From Nelumbo lutea (taxonomy: Eukaryota; Streptophyta; Magnoliopsida; Proteales; Nelumbonaceae), in contig JAKGHH010000006.1 in assembly GCA_022828595.1 (NCBI GenBank), positions 9,300,633 to 9,364,632 on the forward strand: 64,000 bases of DNA, written 5' to 3'. The position numbers and the translations under genes were made by a program. Shown here one piece after another: positions 58,117 through 64,000 of this stretch. The notes beneath the pieces are model-generated. The model saw only the letters and a list, made by a program, of their open reading frames with translations, did not search any database and was not told the origin of the DNA. Numbering within the stretch: position 1 is the first letter of the stretch; each line of letters begins with the position of its first letter.

Positions 58117-58294
58117 GAGATCAAATCTCCTTCCCACAAGGGGCCGTCCCACAACGCTCCACAGCACATCCCCGCCATGTATTGGGAACATCTCCCGATG
58201 ATGTTATCATCGGTTCTGATACTATCATCAGGAGATGTTTCTAATACATGGTGGAGATGTGTTGTGGGGTGTTGTGGGGCGGAGATGTGAACTC
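58117..58294. mobile_element. Mutator-type MITE, 178 bp, with perfect 9-bp target duplication
   Basis: TCCTGTTAG stands on both sides (58108-58116 and 58295-58303). The 14-bp ends GAGATCAAATCTCC and, on the minus strand, GAGTTCACATCTCC agree at 12 of 14. The inside folds back on itself (CCATGTATTGGGAACATCTCCCGATGATG and its partner). No coding capacity. Confidence 0.9.
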
Positions 58295-58303
58295 TCCTGT
58301 TAG

Positions 58304-59340
58304 GTTAGGGGGGATATGGGGTATGTTCGGTTATGCTGTTACCCCTCCCCACAAACAATCCGGCTTGGGTCACATACATTCAAGGGTAGAGTTGAACAGC
58401 CGGTCCAGAGCCAGACAGGACCTCTCCAATATGATGTTGGTTTTTATGAATTCCATGGAACAGTAACAATGCTGAGGATGAATTCGGATTTACATGAGCA
58501 TTCCTCACACCAACAGCACAGTATTTGTGATTGTACGTTATTTATAAAATACTCTCAAATTGTTATAATTCAATTTTTAAAATACCCTCAAATTCTCATA
58601 ATTTTATTTGTAAAATATCCACAAATTATGTTTTTTAGATGGTTGCCTCAGAATGAGGAAAATTTGGAGATTCCCCATCTTTGGTGGAAAATGGGTGGCT
58701 TACCCCAAACCCGCCCTACCACTGTAATTGAAACAGAGATGGAATAAAATGTCTTGACTTACAAAGACGAGAAACAATAAAAGATGCCCCATTCCATGCA
58801 CCGCACAGGCCCCGCTAGTATTCATATATTGTGATTCATGGGAAGAAGTTTCCAAAGCAAATCCGGATTCGCTGAGGACATAGGTTATATCAACTAATGT
58901 GTCACAATGAGAGCGCTAATGAATAGCACAAGCTGTTGAGTCTAGAGAGTCAAAGTTCTATGTATAGTTTAAAATCAGATTAGGTCCTCACAACCCCCCT
59001 TGTAGCCGTATAATTCTCTTTTGGATTTTTGAGTTGTCATTAGGTAATCAGGGGGTGGCAATTTAATGGGCTAGGCCAAGAATATAAGGGTTCTGGCCCA
59101 GGCCCGTTTTGGGCTGTAAAATTCCCATGAAAACTGCTTTGCAACCTGGGTTGGGCCTGGGTCATGCATCTAGCAACTAACAAGCATGCCGGGTGAAATA
59201 ATTGCAATGATAACGATGATAATGTTGATGGTGATGATATAATGAATTTACACAATGAACAACTAAGCCACATGCTAGTCTTACACGGTGCATGATCTTA
59301 CATTATACGGCTATATAATATAAATGTACGTAGTTCTTGT
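58304..59340. other. intergenic DNA with a short GGCCC-rich repeat trace
   Basis: Around 59040-59190 words such as GGCTAGGCC, GGCCCAGGCCCG and GGGTTGGGCCTGGG recall the hAT MITE at 12518. A 143-codon frame at 58316-58747 shows no motif. Confidence 0.45.
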
Positions 59341-59344
59341 ATAT

Positions 59345-59759
59345 GTTTGGCATCGATACTACATTGTATATGTATGGGTTGGAAGTATCGTTTTCTGAGA
59401 AAATGTTGTTTTTTTTTTTTTTTGAAAATGTTGATAGGTAGGATGTTTCCCGGGGCAACAGCAATACCTTCTCTTTGGTACCAGTGCTCCATATCTATTT
59501 TCAGCATTGGTACCCATTATAGAAAGTCCACGTCACTGCCACATCATGTCCTCGTTGGCAGCAATGAATTCCAAATTGAGAAAACGTCGAATTCGGTGTT
59601 ACTCTAGACCACGCCTTCTCAATTTCCAAAGCATGATTTGAAGTACCATTTTTTATGGAAAAACGGTTCCAAATATGTTACCATTTTCTAGAACACTGAT
59701 TTTTCCAATGTGGCGCTGATGTGTCACCATTTTCTAGAGCAACAGCATTGATGCCAAAC
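59345..59759. mobile_element. complete GTTTGGCATC-family MITE, about 415 bp
   Basis: The ends GTTTGGCATCGATAC and GCATTGATGCCAAAC are inverted. CTTGTAT occurs just outside on both sides (about 59336 and 59766), which suggests a target duplication if the outermost bases are element. It is the reference for the partial copies at 14163, 25822, 27165 and 37384. Confidence 0.75.
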
Positions 59760-59910
59760 ACTGCCCTTGTATGCTTGTAGTATTAAATTTTGTAATGCAT
59801 GCAATCTTTAGTCCTTGGGATTATTAATATTTATTTAATTTAGATTGTGAAACTTTTTATCAATATGGATTAGTTTCACTCATTAGGCTGTGTTTGGCTG
59901 CACATGAACT

Positions 59911-60147
59911 GAGGTCCATTTGCTTTGCAGTTGGAATCAGAATTGGAATGGTCTATTCCACCTGTTTGGTTCAGATGAGAATTGAAATCGGAATTAGAAT
60001 TAGAATTAGCTGAAATGGATTCTCATTTCCAAGGCAGAGTGGGGAAATGCTATTCCATCAGGAATGAGAATGAGATTTCAACTCTGCCCAATCCAACAGT
60101 TGGAAATTCGATTCCAAACCCCTATTCCCGTGAACCAAATGGAGTCT
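59911..60147. mobile_element. Tourist-like MITE relative, about 237 bp
   Basis: The left end GAGGTCCATTTGCTTTGCAG and the right end, on the minus strand, AGACTCCATTTGGTTCACGG are inverted. It shares GGAATTGGAATC words with the copy at 11962. TGA versus TAA flanks are not a clean duplication. Confidence 0.6.
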
Positions 60148-61179
60148 AAAAGTATTAAGAGTACCAATTGAGGAAATATATGGGTGTCCTGAATTTTGGA
60201 CTTACATGACTAGGCATTTATAATCTGTCATTGGAAATCAAAAGGGATGTCTTTTCCTACAAATACAACTGCTTTTTTTTTGGAAAAATAGTTGTTTTTC
60301 ATGACCATTTTACATAAAACCAAGTACAAGAAAAATATCAATTTCTGTGAAAATCAAATTGTTTTCCTTGATTTGCATGAAACCAAATGGACCAACAAAC
60401 CATTTGATTGGATGATTTACTTGTTTAATCATTTGTCATGTTCAATTCATTTCAAATTACATTCTTTTTTTCCTTAAAACTTGAATTAAAAAATAAATAA
60501 AATAAGGGGAGAGAGAGAGAATGCAAAATTAGGGGCACCCCTTCCCTTTTCCTCCTCGTTAGAAAATGATTTCCAATAAGAAATTTAATCATACTCCTTA
60601 TTCTATCCTAAGGTAGGGGTCATTATTTTCAGCCCAGTTGAGCTTAGGCCTGGGCCAATTACTTTAAGCCTTACCTGTCCAGCACAAGATTATTTATACA
60701 AATTAAATATATACATATTTATGTGTCATTTTATATTACATTTAATATTGAATATTGTATATAATTATTATAATATGATACATATAATACATATTGTATA
60801 TAGTATTTACATTACATAAAGCATAACATTAGTTTTATAAATATATTATTTGTTATGTATGTATATCTATATTTAGTGTTATATGATATATATATTTGAT
60901 ATTCAATACTTGAAATCTAAAACTTGGCTCGGCCCATGAAATCTGAAAAACAAACTTGAATAGTTGAGAAATATTGTAGATCAAGGGGATGAATCTTTAT
61001 TAGAAAATGACTTGTGGGAAATTTAAAGAAATATCATTTTTCGACAATTAGCATTTACATCTCAGAGGGTCAGGTTAAATGGTAAACCTACATTGACCTA
61101 TTCCTATTGGGTTAGGATTGGACCAGCCTTTATTTGGGTTTCATGTTGGATTTGTTTTGGGGTGGTGTCAATCTGACCA
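60148..61179. other. intergenic DNA, AT-rich repeat traces
   Basis: Around 60610-60950 CAGCCCAGTTGAGC, an AT-only centre and GGCTCGGCCCATG suggest an old fold-back element. Nothing coding is recognised. Confidence 0.45.
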
Positions 61180-61330
61180 ATGTTTTCAATCTGCCATTGG
61201 CCTGGTCGGTCGAACCGTTTGAACGACACTTGACCAAGATTCTGAGTCTGGTTCAGTCAAAACCTATTATCTGGTTAAAAATCGTTGACTTGATCAAGAA
61301 CCGTTGGCTTATTCGACCTAGTCATTGGAT
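61180..61330. repeat. fragment of the CATGGTTTTTAAAA hAT MITE family
   Basis: It shares CCAATGTTTTCAATC, GGTCGAACCGTTTGAACG and AAAAATCGTTGACTTGATC with the family. Confidence 0.5.
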
Positions 61331-61929
61331 TGCAGGTTGCACATTCAATGTATGCAAACTTTTGGAGGCCATAACTTTGCAATCCAATGCCCAATTGGGG
61401 TGATTTTTTTTTTTATTTTGAATAACTTTTCAAGATCTATGCGTTCCAATGAGCCATAGGCACTTTGCCCCGCTATTTTTGCAAAAAAAAAAAAAACTCT
61501 TGGCTTCAAATTGCAATTTTTAATAATTTTTATAAATAAAATTTTAAAAACTGAGTTAAAAAAATATAAATTAAATACAAAAATACATATAACATATCTA
61601 AGACATATTTATACATTATTTATTGATAAAATATATATTTATACATATATATATATACATATATATACTGATGTGGCACGATCTTACTCATTTGACCTGG
61701 CCATTAAACCAGTGACCCGTAACCCCGAGGCAAAAACAGTTGGGCCTCTGGGTCGGTTTTTAAAATATTCTAACGAACCCATTGATAACATATGGTATCA
61801 TAATAATCGCACTACATATGTGATAGGTTGGTTGGAGTTAGTTTGGGTCTCCTAAACTAGGGAGGGGGTGGGGGATCCGTCATTCCCCATTCCTTTGACC
61901 TCCGGCCCTGATGATACTATGGTAGTGGA
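61331..61929. other. AT-rich intergenic DNA
   Basis: It contains A runs, T runs and a TATATACATA stretch near 61627-61670. No gene is recognised. Confidence 0.5.
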
Positions 61930-62440
61930 ATTTGATTCCAGATCTCTTGCTTTTTCTTTTCTAAGCAAGAGATCAAGGAAGACACTCCTCGATGATTGTC
62001 CTTAGATTCCATGGTGGGTCCACAAGGTTGTTAAGACAATTGATGACAAACTTCAAATCACCCTCCATAATAATATTGAAGTCCCTGTAATTCAAAGTCA
62101 CATTATGGGCTTTCCAAGCAGTCCAAGCTTCAGCCAAATTTAACATCTAGACCTTTCCGAGATGGTTTTTCACAATACAAGAAATAGAGCAAAGGCCATC
62201 CGAATTGCACGAAGCCTCCAAATTAATTTTAACAAACCCCTCATTAGGAGGGCATTTCCAATTGATAGGTTCCCAATGCTTAAGGTTTTCTGATACAGAT
62301 TCTTCACTAAAGCTAGATTTGATTTCCAAGAAATAGTTAGTGGCTTTTTTTCCCATCAACATGGGAGGGGGAGTTCAACAATTACTAAAAAGAAAATTAT
62401 TTCTATTTTTCCAGATAATCTGTAATAAGATGGCGCATTT
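61930..62440 (-). pseudogene. LINE-type RNase H domain remnant
   Basis: On the minus strand the sequence reads QIIWKNRNNFLFS, then MLMGKKATNYFLEIKSSF, HWEPINWKCPPNEGFVKINLE, and after one stop LAEAWTAWKAHNVTLN, IMEGDLKFVINCLNNLVDPPW and LRTIIEECL. This is the linker plus RNase H pattern (RVT_3 type) at the end of plant LINE reverse transcriptases, or of stand-alone copies of that domain. The usual GxxKxNxDG start reads GFVKINLEA, so the first catalytic Asp is lost, while Glu in AEAWTAW and Asp in EGDLKFV remain. RT itself was not found in this stretch. Confidence 0.75.
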
Positions 62441-62699
62441 TTTCTGGCCCATGGATCTTCGTTACCACTATTACTCCCACTTGGGTTTGAAATTTTAGTT
62501 CACCAATCTTGAATTGAATCATCATCACTATCCACCAATCTGATCGGATTGTAGCCACTAGTTTGTCGTTGCGTTGAGAGGAAGGCGACTGTCAACTGTC
62601 TCCTTTTTCTTATTCTAAGAGACGTGGTCTTATATTAGGGCATTTCGAGTATTTTCATAATTTTGGAGAATTTTAGGGGTATCTTGGTAACTTTTGATA
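62441..62699. other. intergenic DNA between the LINE relic and the tandem array
   Basis: Nothing recognised. It may include a worn first unit of the array. Confidence 0.4.
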
Positions 62700-63400
62700 T
62701 TTTAGGGGTAGAGGTAGTTTGATCATTTGGGGTTAGGAGAGGTCTAATTGAAATTCTTATTTGATGGTGGGGATTCTGGGTCTAATTGTGAAGGGTTGAA
62801 ATGTACATGGAAGTTCTATGTGTGTGGGTCAATAAGATTAGCCGAAATGGAATCCATTTCAATAAATGGACAAATAAGGGTATTTTTAATTGAAATTTGG
62901 TAGGGTAGGGGTTTTGGTTATTCTGGATTGATTGGTGGGGTTAAATTTGTACAATAGTACTTGAATAAAGGGATTTTAAGGTACGAGCAATCCAACCAAT
63001 AAAAAAACCCAAAATAGAATCTCTTTTACTAGATAGGTAAATCGAAGATTTTTAAGTTAAAATTTAATGGGATGGGGTTTCTAAGGGGACTGGATGAAAC
63101 CCTGGGGTTTGATCAATTTTGATGTGTTTGGATTAGGGGAATCAAAGGTATAGGTGATCTAACCAACAAGAAAGCTTAAAATGGAATCTCCGTCTGATGG
63201 ATGAGTAGATCGAGGAATTTCGAGTTGAAATTTTGTACAATTAAATTTCTAAATGTCTTGAATGATTTGGAAAGGTTTGGTCAGTTCAAATGAGTTTGGG
63301 TCTAGGGAATTTGAGTTACGAGCATTCTGACTAACGAGAAAACCCATAATAAAATCTTCATTCAATGGAGGGGTGGGTAAAGGTGAAGGGATGGGAGATC
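62700..63400. repeat. degenerate tandem repeat, period about 167 bp, four to five units
   Basis: The anchor AAAATRGAATC recurs with spacings of 167, 167 and 168 bp (a shared T at 62848, 63015, 63182 and 63350). A second anchor, TTAAGTTAAAATTTAATGGG / TTAATTGAAATTTGGTAGGG, follows the same spacing. A worn earlier unit starts near 62700 (TAATTGAAATTC...GGTGGGGATTC). It is non-coding. Confidence 0.8.
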
Positions 63401-63502
63401 AGTCATATGGATGGCCGAACCTTGCAGGAAGGTTGGGAGAAATTTAAAAAATTTCTTTACTCTCATCCGGGAATTCTATTCCCAATTTAGAAAACTACAT
63501 TT

Positions 63503-64000
63503 TCATGGTTTGTTCTTGTAACCAAACCGGACCAAATCTAAAACCAAAACAAGGGAGGGATATACCTGATACGGAATCCACGTAAGAATGCTCCTCCCAA
63601 CGTAGGTGTTCACGCCCAATGAGTGTACCAAATCTTTCCTCCACTGATGATGACACAACTTAGGGTGAGGCAGGATCAGCAGGTGGTTCTTCACCAATAA
63701 CTAGTGATTTTTCAGCAAGAATCGAATGAGACAGTGAACACAGCTTCTAAGAAGAAACAATATCAAGATCAAATCTTGATCCAATCCAAGAACTGGAGAT
63801 CGAACAGGGTGGGGCGGCAAGAGCAAGAAGAAAAAGAGCAGAAAGCAAGAACAGTCTAACTGTGTTGTCTTCTCTCTGTATTCAGCGAATGTGTCTTTGG
63901 AAGTTCGCCCTGTTCTTTTATTTATAGCCTTAAAGAGAAAATTTTCCTAATCTCATTAGGAGTTTCCTAATCCAAATCTTTTATTTGGATTTGGACTCTT
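63503..64000 (-). other. possible LTR or promoter/5' leader on the minus strand, cut by window end
   Basis: Read on the minus strand, paired words ATCCAAATAAAAGATTTGGAT and ATTAGGAAACTCCTAAT lead to a TATA motif (TATAAATA, minus strand of about 63919-63926). A CT-rich leader with TTCTTCTTGCTCTTG follows. This resembles a copia LTR U3/R, but no primer binding site or TG end is in view. A plain gene promoter is the alternative. Confidence 0.35.

Noticed and set aside
1..64000. tRNA or rRNA genes
   Set aside because: No A-box/B-box pair with a cloverleaf and no rRNA-like stretch was found by eye; the only tRNA-related sites are retroelement primer binding sites. A tRNA scan would settle this.

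Overview
This is nuclear DNA from a flowering plant. It is AT-rich and crowded with plant transposon families. The one intact host gene has plant GT-AG introns and belongs to a plant-only transcription factor family. The species cannot be named from the sequence. Nothing bacterial, organellar or CRISPR-like is present.

Layout. At 1-3601 is the 3' part of a Ty1/copia retrotransposon, whose reading frame is broken only by point nonsense codons. At 3602-14342 there is intergenic DNA with a solo LTR (8552-8992, AATTT target duplication), several Tourist-like MITEs, a Mutator-type MITE carrying a nested hAT MITE (12389-13094), and other small repeats. At 14343-21045 lies a Ty3/gypsy Tat-lineage element (A) on the minus strand, truncated at its 5' end. 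It carries an antisense, intron-containing plus-strand gene with its own TATA box. At 21030-23002 a degenerate tandem array ends in what looks like a Helitron 3' terminus, and hAT-type MITEs have inserted into it. At 27393-37127 is a second Tat-lineage element (B) in the same orientation. It keeps one full LTR, a primer binding site, gag, protease, RT, two RNase H domains and integrase, but only a 28-bp stub of its other LTR. More MITEs fill 37128-43784. A nearly complete but dead Ty1/copia element with both LTRs spans 43994-48840.

The only convincing working host gene is at 52831-54744 (plus strand, five exons, 402 residues). It is a GARP/G2-like MYB-related regulator of the HHO/NIGT1 group, close in layout to EFM and HHO5/HHO6. 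Its upstream region has a TATA box, a CCAAT box and five GAATC/GATTC pentamers. After it come low-information intergenic DNA, more MITEs, a LINE-type RNase H relic on the minus strand (61930-62440), a five-unit degenerate tandem repeat of about 167 bp (62700-63400), and a possible LTR or promoter running off the right edge.

Most likely newsworthy items: the antisense spliced gene shared by the two Tat elements, the Helitron-ended tandem array, the 167-bp array, the nested transposon stratigraphy with readable target duplications, and the possible self-binding sites in front of the HHO gene.
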